DNA of 64,000 nt from Viridothelium virens (GCA_010094025.1 ML991780.1:372001-436000); one strand, 5' to 3'; numbered from the stretch's first letter, positions 1 to 10,741 are shown. The notes: generated from the letters alone by a model not told the origin. A program made the numbers and translations.

Positions 1-3000
1 AGATCCTCAGTTGCAGTTTTTCGATTGTCTTGCAATACTCGTTCATGGGCTTCTTCCATATCTTGCGCATGTGCTCGATGAGACTCACGCAATTGATTCA
101 CCAGCTTAGCATGTTCTTCCGCCTGGGAATTAAGCAATTCCTTGCGAGCTACCTCGGCATCTGCAAGCTCTCTAGCTAGCCTCGACTCGAGATCAGCAAC
201 TGTGGATTTGTGCCTTTCATCCGTCTCGGTGGTCTGCTGGGCATGCTTTTCTTGGAAATTGGCCAAGATTTCCCCATGGCTGGATTTGGCGTCTACCAAG
301 CTTGCTTCTAAATCGGCAATTCTTCTTGTCATTCGATTGTCGAGGCTAGCAAGCTCAGACTTATGCGCAACTTCAGCTTCTAACATAAGGCGATTGTGTA
401 GATCTTTTGCCGTTGTCATTTCGGATTGATGAGACTCCTGTCCTGCTTTCATTGCGGCCTCGTGTTTCAGTCTGGCTTCTTCAAGTTCTTTACGTTTCCT
501 TGACTGAACATCAGACAGCTCGTGGGCTTGTCGGTCTTTTAGCTCTCTCATGGCAACGCGTTGGGATTCTTCAACTTCTTTCACACGTCTCGCATGATCA
601 GCCTTCAATTCTTCTGCCTTTCGAGTTCCCATGTCCTTGACGTTTTCAGCTTCGCGCTTCCAGATCCTTTCGAGCTCCTTTCGCTCTTCAGCGCAACGTG
701 TTTCGACCGTTCGAAGTGATTGCTCAGAATCCTTAATTTGTCGCTGATGCTTATCTTTGAGCTCTTGCATTTCTTTGCGCTTAGTCGACTCTGCATCCGC
801 AAGCTTGAAAGCCATGTGATCCTCTAAATCCTTCAGTGCGGACCGATGAGAGAATTCTGCCTCTCGAAGTCTTTGCTGGCTATCTCCCCAATTCGTTCTG
901 AGCTCTTCGAGTTCCGAATCGTGCTTTTTTTGTATCTCTTGTAACTTTCTCCAATGCATATTCTTCGCCTCGCCAAGATGGTTCTGCAACGTCGCAGTTT
1001 CCTGGTGCGCCTCCTCCAATGATGTTGCATGTGCTTGTTCCGTGTTCTTGAGCCGTTGCCGTAGACTCTGCTCGATCCCTGCGGCTCGAGAGCGCTCTTC
1101 CTCGGCCGCTCGATTGCTCCGTTCCAGATCCTGGCGACGCGTTTGTTGAATTTCGTCGATCATCTTTTGAAGACCATCCGCTTGGTCGTAAGCTTCCCGT
1201 CGTTCCTGCTCTATAGAGGCGACTTGTCGAGAATGAGCCCCTTCGGCGTCACGAAATCCAGATTTTTCTTTTTCCAACTGTTTTTCGAATTGTGTAATCC
1301 GGCTATCAAGCGCCTTCTTGACATCTTCATGACTCAGATTTACATCTGCAATCTGCCGAATGGATTCATCACGCTCACGCTCCAAGCTTTGAACTCGTTC
1401 GGAATGGATTCGCTCAGCTTCCGAGAATTTAGAAGCCTCCTCATTCAAACGGGTCAAATTTTCTTGATGCTTGATATCAGCAGTATGCCTCGACTCTTCC
1501 AGGGCGGCTTCGAGACCCACAAGTTTGCTCATAGCATTCGCAAGTTCTTGGTCGAGGGTATTAAGGCGTTGCTTATGAAGTCCTTCTGCCTCTGTCACGT
1601 CCCGCTGGTGGTCGCTTTCCGCTTTGGCAAACTTGGACTGGCTTTCTTTCAGTTGACTCTCCAGTTCTTCGACACGACTTTCCATTGACTGGAGCGACTG
1701 GCTGGATGCATTATGTAAAGCCTTGTAATCGTCTCTCATCGCTTGAAGCTGCTGGGAGGTAGTTTCATGTGCTTTTTCGGTGTCCACAACTCTATTACGC
1801 TCTGTTGAGAGATCCTCCAAGGCTTTGTCATGGGCTTCAATTGCTTCTGTAGCCTTTGAACGGCTTTCGTCCGCCCGATGTTCGAGGTCCTTAAGGCGAA
1901 CTTCTAATTCTTGCTTGGATCGTTTGAAAGACTGTTCAAGATTTGCTAGCTGGCGTTCTTTCTCCTCCAATTGCTTCGATGCCACGCGGTGTGCTTCATC
2001 CGCTTTCGACACGCTCGAGCGCTCTGCAGCAAGATCGTTGAGCATCTGTTCGCGGTCTCGTTCCAAATCGGCCATCTTTGAGCGGCTTTGGTTGATTTCG
2101 CTCTCGAGCTCATCACTACGGGTCTCCAACTGTTCCTTCAATTTGGTTTCAGAATGTTGGAGATGCTTGATTTGCTCCTCAGCTTCTCGTAGCCGATCAG
2201 CCTTTACTTGATCAGCTTTCTCGATGGCTGCAAGCTTGGAGCGCTCCGCAGCCAGATCCTTGAGTGCCTGTCCGAATTGGTCCTCGTGTAGCTGCCTTAG
2301 TTGGTCTGATGATGTCTGGAGATCTTCGAGGCGAGATCCTAGAACGTCACGCTCTTCCTTCACTTTTTCGTAATAGTCTTGCAGTTCCGTAGAATTTGAC
2401 TGCTCGTTCTTGAGCTGGGTTTGCAGGTCCTGAACATCGCGCTCGTGTGTCCCAAGAGCCTCTTGGAGATTCTCAATTTGCTGTTTCGCATCAGCACCCT
2501 CGTTACTTGCAGTGTTGTGAGCGTTCTCGAGTTCCACGAGGGTTGACTGCTCCGTCTTCAGCTGATCTTGCAAGGAGCGAATTCCGTCCCGTTGCCTTTC
2601 AAAAGACTCTTGTGCATCGCTCAGTTGACCGCGTACTATAGTCAACTCGTCCGTTGTCTCAGCAAGGGCGTTCTCTGTTTCCGTCTGCTTTAGACATTCA
2701 TTATGCAACTGCTTCTGCAGAACCTGGTTCTCGCCCTCGTACCTGTTCTTGATCTCCGAGATCTCATGCTCAAGCTGCACTTTCGCAGAACTGTGCTCCT
2801 CTTTCGCCTGAGTATATGCGCTCTCAAGGTCTGCGTGTTTCGTGCGTGCGTTCTCCAGCTTTTCCTGCATGGTTTGAGTCTCGTCTTCGTGCTTCTGTCT
2901 CAGCCGAGAAAGCTGAAACTCATGGCTTTGCTGAGTTTCCTCAGACGCCTTTTTCCAATTTTCCTCAGCAGTCGCGTGATCGGATATCACTTGAGCATGT

Positions 3001-4586
3001 TCTGCCGTTGTAGTTTCTGAAATAGTTCGAAGACTCTCGAGTTCATCTCTAGTAGCCTGTAAAGCAGCCTTGGACTCCTCGGCCTCCTGCTTCGTAGCTG
3101 ACAGGGAAGATCGTACCTCTTTCAAGGTGTCTTCAAGATTGTGACTTTGTTTAATATAGGTGATCCGCACTCCTTCTAAAGCATCCCGAGCCGTTCGTGC
3201 CTCCTTTTCCCTCTTCGACAATTGACTATCAAGCTCTCGAAGATTTCCCTCAAGTCCCTCTCTCTGCTTTTGATACTCTGAATGAGCACGACGCAAGTCC
3301 TCCTGCAGAGTCGTGATATTCCCGTCTTTCTCCAATTGCAGAGTCTTCAAATCATTGAGCTCCGTTCGCACGGCTTCCGACGCGTTGAGGGCCTCCGCAG
3401 CATCTTGTCGGGCTTTCTCGAGTGATTCGTTAGCATCTTTCAGACTTCGCCGTTGTGAATCTTTTTCCGAGTCATGCGTTGCCTGGAGCTTTTGTATTCC
3501 CTCCTTTGCTGTCAAAAGTTCCCGATCCTTTTGGAGTAGGGAAGCTTCAAGATGTTGTGCTTTTGTGTGTACCTCCTGGTTACGTTCGCCAAGTTCTTTG
3601 AGTTCCCTGTTCCTCGAATCTGCTAGTTTCTTTATTTCTTCGAGATAGACACGAGTTTCGTCACGCTCGTTTGTGATACATTCTAAAGTACCTTGTTGAT
3701 CGCCCATCTGCTTTTGCCCCTCATGCAATTGTGACTCTAGGCCCTGCGTCCTCTTTTCGAGCTCACCATGTGCTTGGGTGAGCTTGTCAAGTTCTTTGGC
3801 TCTCGAAGAAGCTTCTTCAAGCGAGTTACGAAGCTCGTTAAGTTCATGCTCGTGCTCGGCTCGTTCATCTTGCATTGCACTGGTCGCTTCCCTTATTTCC
3901 TGCGTCTTCATGGAAAGAGATTCCTTGATCTCTTCGACAGTTTGCTCAAGTCGCTGGTTCTTCTCCATGAGCGCCTGTAGACCTTTGTTCTTGGCCGTTG
4001 CGTCTGCCAATAGACGATCAAGCTTTTCTACCTGTTGCCTCGTCTCAGATAGAGCGCCGGAAGTCTCGTCGTGTTCGATCCGAGCTTGATGTAACTCAGC
4101 TCTTGTCTGTTCGAGTGTCTCAGAGAGGTGCGAATGTTTTTGATCACTCTCCTCAAGCATGGATCGGAGGTCCCCCACTGACTTGGAAAGCTCTCCTCTC
4201 TCATCATCGAGATGATCAATCCTTTCTTCGGCAAATTCGAGAGCTTCTTCATTGCGACGTCTGATTTCCTTGAGCTCTCTCTGGAAATTATCTTCGTCGG
4301 ACCATCGTCCGCGTTCAACGCCTTCCTCACCAGCTGACGGTAAGTCATCAACGTCTTCTACAGAGGAATCTCTTCTAGCTTGTTGTTGTTTGTAGCTTTG
4401 CTTCAGAGCGTCTAGTTCACGAAGGATCTGGGAATGGCCGGTTGTCAATCCACGGGAGCGGCGAAAGATCTGATGACTGAATCCTTCGTTCGTACCCGAG
4501 TATGAGAGTGAGATCAATTCCTTGATGTGCTCAACCTGATCAGTTAAAGATAGGTCCTTGGAAGGACCGGGGCTAGAACTCTCCAT
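1..4586 (-). CDS. Giant coiled-coil protein, N-terminal 1528 residues (partial)
   Basis: One uninterrupted minus-strand frame runs from an ATG at 4586 to the left edge, so the C-terminus and stop lie outside the window. The first 60 or so residues are Ser-rich and not coiled. A short acidic/basic linker follows (around 75-100), and then the rest is almost pure heptad-like sequence rich in Glu, Lys, Gln, Leu, Ala and Asp. Degenerate repeats such as 'DLAAERS' and 'AEVAHKSEL' recur, and no enzymatic motif is visible. The composition suggests a long rod of the golgin, tether or spindle-pole scaffold type, but I recognise no specific family. The start is the first ATG after an untranslatable stretch and gives the N-terminus 'MESSSPGPSKDLSLTDQ'. 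Large numbers of antisense frames here are by-products of the Glu/Lys-rich codon use. I am sure it is coding and unsure of its function. Confidence 0.88.
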   Translation of the reverse strand, partial: MESSSPGPSKDLSLTDQVEHIKELISLSYSGTNEGFSHQIFRRSRGLTTGHSQILRELDALKQSYKQQQARRDSSVEDVDDLPSAGEEGVERGRWSDEDNFQRELKEIRRRNEEALEFAEERIDHLDDERGELSKSVGDLRSMLEESDQKHSHLSETLEQTRAELHQARIEHDETSGALSETRQQVEKLDRLLADATAKNKGLQALMEKNQRLEQTVEEIKESLSMKTQEIREATSAMQDERAEHEHELNELRNSLEEASSRAKELDKLTQAHGELEKRTQGLESQLHEGQKQMGDQQGTLECITNERDETRVYLEEIKKLADSRNRELKELGERNQEVHTKAQHLEASLLQKDRELLTAKEGIQKLQATHDSEKDSQRRSLKDANESLEKARQDAAEALNASEAVRTELNDLKTLQLEKDGNITTLQEDLRRAHSEYQKQREGLEGNLRELDSQLSKREKEARTARDALEGVRITYIKQSHNLEDTLKEVRSSLSATKQEAEESKAALQATRDELESLRTISETTTAEHAQVISDHATAEENWKKASEETQQSHEFQLSRLRQKHEDETQTMQEKLENARTKHADLESAYTQAKEEHSSAKVQLEHEISEIKNRYEGENQVLQKQLHNECLKQTETENALAETTDELTIVRGQLSDAQESFERQRDGIRSLQDQLKTEQSTLVELENAHNTASNEGADAKQQIENLQEALGTHERDVQDLQTQLKNEQSNSTELQDYYEKVKEERDVLGSRLEDLQTSSDQLRQLHEDQFGQALKDLAAERSKLAAIEKADQVKADRLREAEEQIKHLQHSETKLKEQLETRSDELESEINQSRSKMADLERDREQMLNDLAAERSSVSKADEAHRVASKQLEEKERQLANLEQSFKRSKQELEVRLKDLEHRADESRSKATEAIEAHDKALEDLSTERNRVVDTEKAHETTSQQLQAMRDDYKALHNASSQSLQSMESRVEELESQLKESQSKFAKAESDHQRDVTEAEGLHKQRLNTLDQELANAMSKLVGLEAALEESRHTADIKHQENLTRLNEEASKFSEAERIHSERVQSLERERDESIRQIADVNLSHEDVKKALDSRITQFEKQLEKEKSGFRDAEGAHSRQVASIEQERREAYDQADGLQKMIDEIQQTRRQDLERSNRAAEEERSRAAGIEQSLRQRLKNTEQAHATSLEEAHQETATLQNHLGEAKNMHWRKLQEIQKKHDSELEELRTNWGDSQQRLREAEFSHRSALKDLEDHMAFKLADAESTKRKEMQELKDKHQRQIKDSEQSLRTVETRCAEERKELERIWKREAENVKDMGTRKAEELKADHARRVKEVEESQRVAMRELKDRQAHELSDVQSRKRKELEEARLKHEAAMKAGQESHQSEMTTAKDLHNRLMLEAEVAHKSELASLDNRMTRRIADLEASLVDAKSSHGEILANFQEKHAQQTTETDERHKSTVADLESRLARELADAEVARKELLNSQAEEHAKLVNQLRESHRAHAQDMEEAHERVLQDNRKTATED

Positions 4587-5380
4587 GTTCTACTGTTCCA
4601 GGAAAAAATTGGATGGCTATTGTACTGATGGCAGAGGAGCTTAGTTATCGACGGCGGAGTGCATGACTAGAAACAACAAAGCGCCAGAAAACATTTTCAT
4701 ATAGCAACAACATCTAGAATCCACCCCTTCGCTAAATTCCAATGATGTTCGGTCATGATGAGAAGTCGTGAGGTGTAATTTACCATTCTTTCTAGAAGCT
4801 CCACTCAGAATGTCGTCACTAGTTCCCGCTGACAAGTGCCCAGGTGGCAAGCGCTTCCCGGCGCGAATTCCCCATATTTTATTTGCAGTTCACAATGAGT
4901 CTTCTCTGAAACGCTTCAGCGCGAGAGCCTCATCGCGAGAGATTCACGACCAGCAGAGCAATGTCACAACCTGACTGAGTCCTCATTGTAATCGATAAGC
5001 TGCCATTGGGAAAGTTTCGAGGCTAAATCCGGTCCTAAATAACCCCACCAACAACCCTCCGGACCAACCTTCAAACCTGAGGAGTGCCCCGCGCTTGAGA
5101 CTGCAAAACACGGCAACCCTGGATCACGCAATCGATCCCGGTACATACTCCGTAGGTGACCGAGGATCGTTCTTCGAATCTGTCGTCATTCTAGCAGGCA
5201 TTGGAAACGTAAGCGCCAACGGGAGATAATGAAGATGGTGGCGCAGGAGTATTTTTCACTTCATATCTCCATTTGATCCGTTGTATCCTCTCAGAAATAC
5301 AACTTCTCTTCTCGTTTCATCTCAGTCTCAGTTCCTCACGAATTGAAGTCAATTGATACCCGTGGACGATTGTTGTTATT
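4587..5380. promoter_or_regulatory. Divergent intergenic region, coiled-coil gene / dioxygenase gene
   Basis: This is 794 bases between two genes read outward, so it should hold both promoters. I see pyrimidine-rich stretches before the dioxygenase ATG (around 5270-5340) but no motif I can name and no supported small gene. Confidence 0.5.
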
Positions 5381-6635
5381 ATGGCACCTGCTTTAACAGC
5401 TGAGACACCCCAAGCACCGCATACACTGTCCAGCTTGAGTTCTGCCCCAAAGTCAATATTCCCCGATGGCATTAAGACGTCCGGCCAGATCCCCCCTCTT
5501 CACGATGAACTGAAACCCTACTCTGACTTTCCCAAAGAAATCACGGGTCCCACAGTGTGGAAAAAGGAAGACTATGAGAACAATCCTGAGCGCTGGACTC
5601 ACTCCTTCAGCAAAGAAGAGGTTGAAGAGATGAGCAAGGCGGCGGATGATTTCATCAAGGCTGGAACACCACTGACAGGCATCTCCAAGGACAACTATCC
5701 CCTGCCAACTATGTCACCCTTCTTGAGATCTATGCGCAACGAGTTACTCAACGGCAAAGGCTTCATCCTCTTCAAAGGCTTCCCAGTACAAGCATGGGGC
5801 CTTCACAAGTGTGCCGTAGCCTACATGGGTCTCGGCACATATCTGGGGTACTTCGTCAGTCAGAACGGCAGGGGTCATGTGCTTGGCCATGTCAAGGACC
5901 TAGGTGAGGATGCCACGGCCATTGACCGCGTTCGAATATACCGTACCAATGCACGTCAATTCTTTCACGCGGACGACAGCGACATTGTGGGATTGCTATG
6001 TATTGCAAGAGCGCTTGAAGGCGGAGAGTCTGACATCTGCTCCTCGCATCATGTCTTCAATACCCTCCAGCGTGAGCATCCTGATGTAGTAGAGACTCTG
6101 ACAACGCCCAATTGGTACTTCGACCGCAAAGGTGAGACAAGCGTGGGACAGGAGGAGTGGATCAAGACTGCCGTATTCTACAAGGAACGGGGCCAAGACG
6201 GAAGAGTATACACCAAGTAAGTATATGCTCTGTCACCTTTCGAGGCTCAAGTACTAACGAAGCGTGTCTAGATGGGATCCATACTATGTTCGATCGCTCA
6301 CTCGCTTCTCGGACAAGGGCATCATTCCGCCCCTCAGCGCCGCGCAAGAGCACGCTGCAGCAGTCTTGGAAGAAACGTGTAACAGACTGGCGCTGCACAT
6401 GATTCTCGAGGTCGGCGACATTCAATTCTTGTCGAACGAGCATGTCTTGCATGCCCGAACAGCCTATAAGGATTACCCTCCACCCTCACCGCGGCGTCAT
6501 CTCATGAGGTTGTGGCTGTCTACGCCGGAGGACGAGGGGGGCTGGATGCTACCTTTCGCTGATAGTCATGAGAAGAAGAGGGGTGGAATTCAGGTCAACG
6601 ATCAGAGACCAGTGGCGCCACTTGATGCTGAGTAG
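5381..6635 (+). CDS. TauD/TfdA-family Fe(II)/2-oxoglutarate dioxygenase
   Basis: Two exons, 5381-6216 and 6272-6635, joined across a 55-nt intron (GTAAGT donor, TACTAAC branch point, CTAG acceptor), give 399 residues. The fold is that of clavaminate-synthase-like or taurine-dioxygenase-like enzymes, which use non-haem iron, O2 and 2-oxoglutarate to hydroxylate small substrates. The iron-binding H-x-D is visible in 'FFHADDSD', the distal His in 'NEHVLHART', and the 2-oxoglutarate-binding Arg in 'RRHLMRLWLS'. The protein has no signal peptide, so a cytosolic site is likely. Fungal members of this size often occur alone or in metabolite clusters; no partner genes are next to this one and the substrate cannot be inferred. 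The intron interrupts a Lys codon, and the next exon starts 'WDPYYVRS', which fixes the junction. Confidence 0.9.
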
Positions 6636-6801
6636 GTGACGAGCCCTGTATGACACGAAATGCATTGGGAGGCTTTCTGTGTATCTATACGGTCATGACT
6701 CTAGTTTCAAAATACGTAAGTTGAGTGAGGTGTCCAAATTTGGCATAGCTGCAGAGATGGTCGTAAACATGAGTATGCGGATTCCATCATTCTGTTTATT
6801 T

Positions 6802-7557
6802 TCACTCTTCGACTTTTTCCCATTCGCTATCAGTGCTCATGTCACCTGACATGCTAGCAACGCTCTTTGGCCGCGTCAGGAGTACTTCATCCTCTGAGGC
6901 GCTGAGTCCACTAGCGCTGGAACCCGTCTGATGTTCTTGCGCCACAGTGGTGGATTGCTGTTGCAATGAATGTGCGTTGTTTGCGTCTGAAGGAGGAATC
7001 GCCCTCTGCATCGGCATGGTCCTCCTCCTCCTCCCTTGCTCTTCCGTCTCTGTCTCCGTATCCGTATCAACACTTGTATGGCGCTTCGAGCGCTCTCGTA
7101 GTCCTTCTATAGGAGTGTTCGCAAGCGCTGATAGGTCCTGACTTCTATCCACCTCCTCATCCCACTCTGCTCCTCCCTCTTCGTCCCCGTCGCTTCCCTT
7201 TCCCCCATCCTTGTCTCTCTCTAGCCGGTCCTTCTCCCTCTTCTTCTGTTCCCGTTGTACCTCTTCACTCGCTTGCAGCTCCCGCGCGAACCAGTTGATG
7301 CTCCACCATAACGCCGCGCTGATGAGACTTAGAGCGAAGAAGTGAACGCTGTAGGTTACTATGAGGAGCGAGAATAGCACCAACTGAAGTGCGCCGAATG
7401 TTATGTTAGTTGCAATTAAGAGAGTTGGCGTTGCGCCAGGAGTGAAGATAGACGACCAGAGAGCGACCAGGAAGTTCTCGTCCCCTTCGGTAGTGGGGTT
7501 ATTGATGCCCGAAGGTGGGGTGGATGCATCGACTGACATGGTGAGCGTGGTGACCAC
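6802..7557 (-). CDS. PKR1: Pkr1-like V-ATPase assembly factor
   Basis: A single-exon gene of 251 codons. Residues around 28-95 match the Pkr1 family: 'FLVALWSSIFTPG' followed by 'TPTLLIATN', then two hydrophobic membrane segments and the closing 'LWWSINWFARELQ'. Yeast Pkr1 is a small ER membrane protein that works with Vma21-type factors to assemble the V0 sector of the vacuolar ATPase. The membrane core is conserved here, but the C-terminal half is a long hydrophilic tail (basic coiled stretch, acidic patch, then Ser/Thr/Gln-rich), as in other filamentous fungi and unlike the short yeast protein. A second in-frame ATG six codons downstream is an equally possible start. It is tail-to-tail with the dioxygenase gene. 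Confidence 0.88.
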   Translation of the reverse strand: MVTTLTMSVDASTPPSGINNPTTEGDENFLVALWSSIFTPGATPTLLIATNITFGALQLVLFSLLIVTYSVHFFALSLISAALWWSINWFARELQASEEVQREQKKREKDRLERDKDGGKGSDGDEEGGAEWDEEVDRSQDLSALANTPIEGLRERSKRHTSVDTDTETETEEQGRRRRTMPMQRAIPPSDANNAHSLQQQSTTVAQEHQTGSSASGLSASEDEVLLTRPKSVASMSGDMSTDSEWEKVEE

Positions 7558-8058
7558 GCTCAGGAAGGTGGTATTTTTAACGAGCGTCGAAGATGAGCGT
7601 GAGATCAGTCAAGGATTGTCGAGCGTCGGCGAATAGAAGGGAGCAGATGTGCAGACGTTGTACTGAAGACAGGAAAGTCGATTGAGGGATGCCAAAAGAT
7701 ACGAGGTGGTTGGTCACGAATATGTAAGACGCGAAGGCAGGCAAGTCTTTCTATGTCATTTGGAGCGAGAGTAATTGAAGACGATAGATTTGTAGGGATA
7801 GAAGCGAAAGAGTCAAGACATTTGAGTTAATAGAAGTAGCTCTAAGTTATGCATCAAGCCGTACCTGGCCCGGTTTGAGATACGTCAATCGGCGGTGCAA
7901 CGCGCATGACCACGAGCCAATCACCGCGTGATGCGCCGAGCTTCAACTTCTTCAATTTCGCTCACACGCGACAATCGCCTTCCTACTACACCTCCTCTGA
8001 CGCATTCCTCCACAACAAGACACAGATTTCACAGAAGGCCATTCGATTCGTTACCAAC
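7558..8058. promoter_or_regulatory. Divergent intergenic region, PKR1 / Sm D1
   Basis: 500 bases separate two genes read outward. It presumably carries both promoters and 5' leaders. No named element and no further gene were recognised. Confidence 0.45.
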
Positions 8059-8621
8059 ATGAAGCTCGTCAGGTATGTCTCCAAGCCACTCAGAAAGCGT
8101 TGCCCAAGCTGAGCTTTCTCTTCAAGGACCGAATCGACTGACGCATCCCAGATTCTTGATGAAATGTATAAACGAGACAGTCACGATTGAGCTCAAGAAT
8201 GGTATGGAACGTGTTTCTGAGGCATAATATCTTCTAGCTCCTTTAAAGAGCCTGCGGTGTTGCCTCGTTTTCTTAGGTATCGCCTAGCCTAACCTTTCTT
8301 CTAGGCACTATCGTCCACGGCACCATCATGTCGGTGTCACCTCTGATGAATACCGCTCTCCGTGCCGTCAAGATGACACCAAAGGCTCCCGCTGGTCAGA
8401 CTCGCGAGACCATCTCTCTTGATACCATCAACATCCGCGGCTCCACCATACGGTACTACATTCTACCGGACAGCTTGCCACTGGATGTTCTGTTAGTCGA
8501 CGATGCACCGAAGCCAAAGAACAAAGCAAAGAAGGAAACTGATCGGGGCCGAGGAGGAAGGGGCGGTCCTAGAGGTCGTGGAAGAGGAAGGGGCCGAGGA
8601 AGGGGTGGAAGGGGTTTCTAG
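8059..8621 (+). CDS. SMD1: Small nuclear ribonucleoprotein Sm D1
   Basis: Three exons, 8059-8072, 8152-8201 and 8305-8621, encode 126 residues. The protein starts '[20 protein letters not shown]', the hallmark start of Sm D1, and carries both Sm motifs (Sm1 around 8-45, Sm2 '[17 protein letters not shown]'). It ends in a Lys-rich linker and a string of Arg-Gly repeats, the usual target of arginine methylation. Sm D1 is one of seven proteins that form the heptameric ring on U1, U2, U4 and U5 snRNAs, so it acts in the nuclear spliceosome. The first exon is only 14 nt long, and both introns fall in the first third of the gene, an arrangement common for short housekeeping genes in this group. The splice choices are forced by the strict conservation of this region. 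Confidence 0.96.
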
Positions 8622-9608
8622 GTCGTTACATCTATCTTTACTTCCTGCTGGTTATACCATGTGTTTCGCCCATGGAACGCTCCATGTGCCGGATCTGAAG
8701 ACGCACATGCTTCGGAGATTCGAGGCGCACATATTTCACCGAACTTCAATCGCTGCGGAAGGGAGACTTCTCATCCTTGCTCTGAAATCGGCTAATCTCC
8801 TTCATCACGGAATTGGATTGGCTCAAAAGTAGATTGTGGCGAGCGGGTGTAAACTGGATTCTTCCTAGTAAAATTCATTACACGGTATTGGGTGTTCAAA
8901 ATTTATCATCATACGAACGGCCGGTGAAATATTGGAGTTCCATGAGACTATTTCCCAATAATTCTCCTTTTTTCCTCAGCACCTTCAGCAGCTGGCATAA
9001 TTTCGTACACATCAGTTGCAATGCACAACACCTCCCTCCATCTCACAGGAACCACGTCATCAGACCGTCGTTCTGCCTCCCTATGCATCCATTCACCTGT
9101 ACACAACTGAGATAGTCATCAGGCTATGCTAGGAAGAATCCACCAAGCTTGACAGTCTTGCGCTAAAACCTCTCTCTTCTTCCCTTGACTACATCTAAAT
9201 CCTTTTTCAAGAGAAAGTCGTGTCGTGACGGAGTTCCCCAGTATAGCTGCTCGCTGCTCACATAAGTGCAAACGCAACAGACTGGTAAACTTATCTATCC
9301 GAACTAGCTGTTTACTCCTGTGAGATCTGACACACGCTAGATTAGGCAGAACCTGCACGGATTGTTACACGCGTTCTCTCCTCAAAGCTACACAGTCTTG
9401 CTACCTACAAACTCCTGCTACCTACAAGCTCTTGCTTCCTATAGGCTCTTGCTACCTACAGCTCCTGCTACCTACAAGCTCTTGCTACCTACAAGCTCTT
9501 GCTACCTACAAGCTCTCCGCACAACTTCACCTATTGACTTCATTTGCTCTGACATTCTCTGGCTACCACACCACTTTCGCTCTAACTTGACCATCAAGAG
9601 CATCCATA
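8622..9608. other. Intergenic, no gene recognised
   Basis: 987 bases hold only short unrelated frames on both strands. The one structured element is the 17-bp tandem repeat listed at 9397-9514. Confidence 0.5.
9397..9514. repeat. 17-bp minisatellite, about seven copies
   Basis: Seven head-to-tail units of consensus CTTGCTACCTACAAGCT are visible. The last two are identical, copies 2 and 5 differ only by C for T at position 2, copy 3 is the most diverged and copy 4 lacks one base. There are no unique spacers, so this is a minisatellite and not a CRISPR array. It ends 95 bases before the start of the next gene and may sit in its 5' leader or promoter. Confidence 0.9.
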
Positions 9609-10730
9609 ATGCCTCTTCCCAGCTTTACTGAGAAGGAGATAAGCTCCTTGGAGCGGCATTCAACTGTTTTGACGTCGAGCCCAAAGTAAGATCGAGTTTC
9701 GTCGAGAGTTTTACATCGATCCATTATGAACATCATCTCTCCCGTGCTCACGGCTCGATTGAAATACTTCTCATGTTCAGAGTCTGTGTTTCAGCCACCA
9801 TTATTGATCTGAGCACTGCCAAGACATCTTCAGCAGCGTGGAAAATACTGCTAATCGATCTTGACTTGGCACTGCTCTGCACAGAGGTCCCAGTCTCTGC
9901 GAGCCAGAGGCAGCAAAATTGCCCACCTCTTGCATCACCTTTTGGTGTCTTCAGTATCGGTACACGGCCTTGCAAATGCAAGAATCTCTGCAGCATACTG
10001 TGCCAGTTTCGTCGCGCCATATTTGTGGCCCATACCCTCTTGCGGGTCGCAATATCATCGCGCTCCTTTGCCATCATGGACACCAGACCACGCCAAGTCC
10101 ACCTCGCCTTGATTCCTCCCCAAAACGCATTTTACCATTTCCCGACCGAGGAGGCCCCCAGCTCTATTTTTCCTCCCCCCTGGCTAAACCACGCTCCCAC
10201 CTTAGGTCGACTACCAAAAGCTCGCCGTCTATGGCAATTTCAAGAGCTCCGGCTCAGCCACTGCGGCCTGGAACCGCATTAAGAAGAAGGTCACTGCCGT
10301 CTATGATATCGAGGAGACTGACAACAACAATATCAGCCCTGCGCCTGGCCCGGCGACCAACGCCGGCGATGGCCAGGCTGGCAGCGATGATGATGAAGAT
10401 GACGAGGACGTTGAGGACGAGACGAAGACCAAGGGAGAAGCCACGACTAAGGCGAGGGGCGGCGGCGGCAAGAAGGCTGGCGGTCGTGGTGGTATTGCTG
10501 CCGCCGCTTTTGCTCCTCGTCATTCTCCTCGTCTAGCTACTTCTGGTGCCAAGAGCGGGCCAAGCTTGGCGACGGGCGCGAATGCCGTCACGATGGGGGA
10601 AGGGCGTTCATTCCCCAGCAAGCCCGAAGTCGAGCAGGCGATTGAGGGGAACAAGCGGGGGAGGGGCGAAGGGGGTCAGGGTGGAGGTGGGGGGGCCCCC
10701 AAGGGGGCGAAGAAGGCGAGGCGAGGATGA
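9609..10730 (+). CDS. Small fungal nuclear-like protein with helical N-domain and acidic/RG tail; reading frame broken in exon 1
   Basis: Exon 2 (10206-10730) is an intact 175-codon frame that begins 'VDYQKLAVYGNF' and contains 'ATAAWNRIKKKV'. This is the pattern of a widespread family of small ascomycete proteins whose short helical N-domain resembles a Myb/SANT-type fold. An acidic run, a Gly/Lys-rich stretch and a basic end follow. Upstream, 9609-9685 gives 'MPLPSFTEKE' in one frame and 'DKLLGAAFNCFDVEPK' in the next frame over. The second piece has no start codon of its own, because a TGA lies just before it. Together they look like one conserved N-terminus with one base missing near 9639. 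The intron (9686-10205) has good ends but is 520 nt, far longer than others here. Either the gene is inactivated or the base is an assembly error. DNA binding is only an inference. Confidence 0.55.
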
Positions 10731-10741
10731 AGGAGGTGAAA

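Noticed and set aside
142-4264. Many plus-strand open frames of 60-180 codons
   Set aside because: They are antisense to the continuous coiled-coil frame; Glu/Lys-rich codons leave few stops on the other strand. The predicted peptides are Ser/Leu/Phe-rich and unlike real proteins.
9397-9514. Possible CRISPR-like array
   Set aside because: The units are directly adjacent with no unique spacers, and the organism is a eukaryote; it is a minisatellite.
9773-10536. Overlapping plus-strand frames across the 520-nt intron
   Set aside because: They cross the strong acceptor at 10205 and continue in the wrong frame relative to the conserved exon 2.
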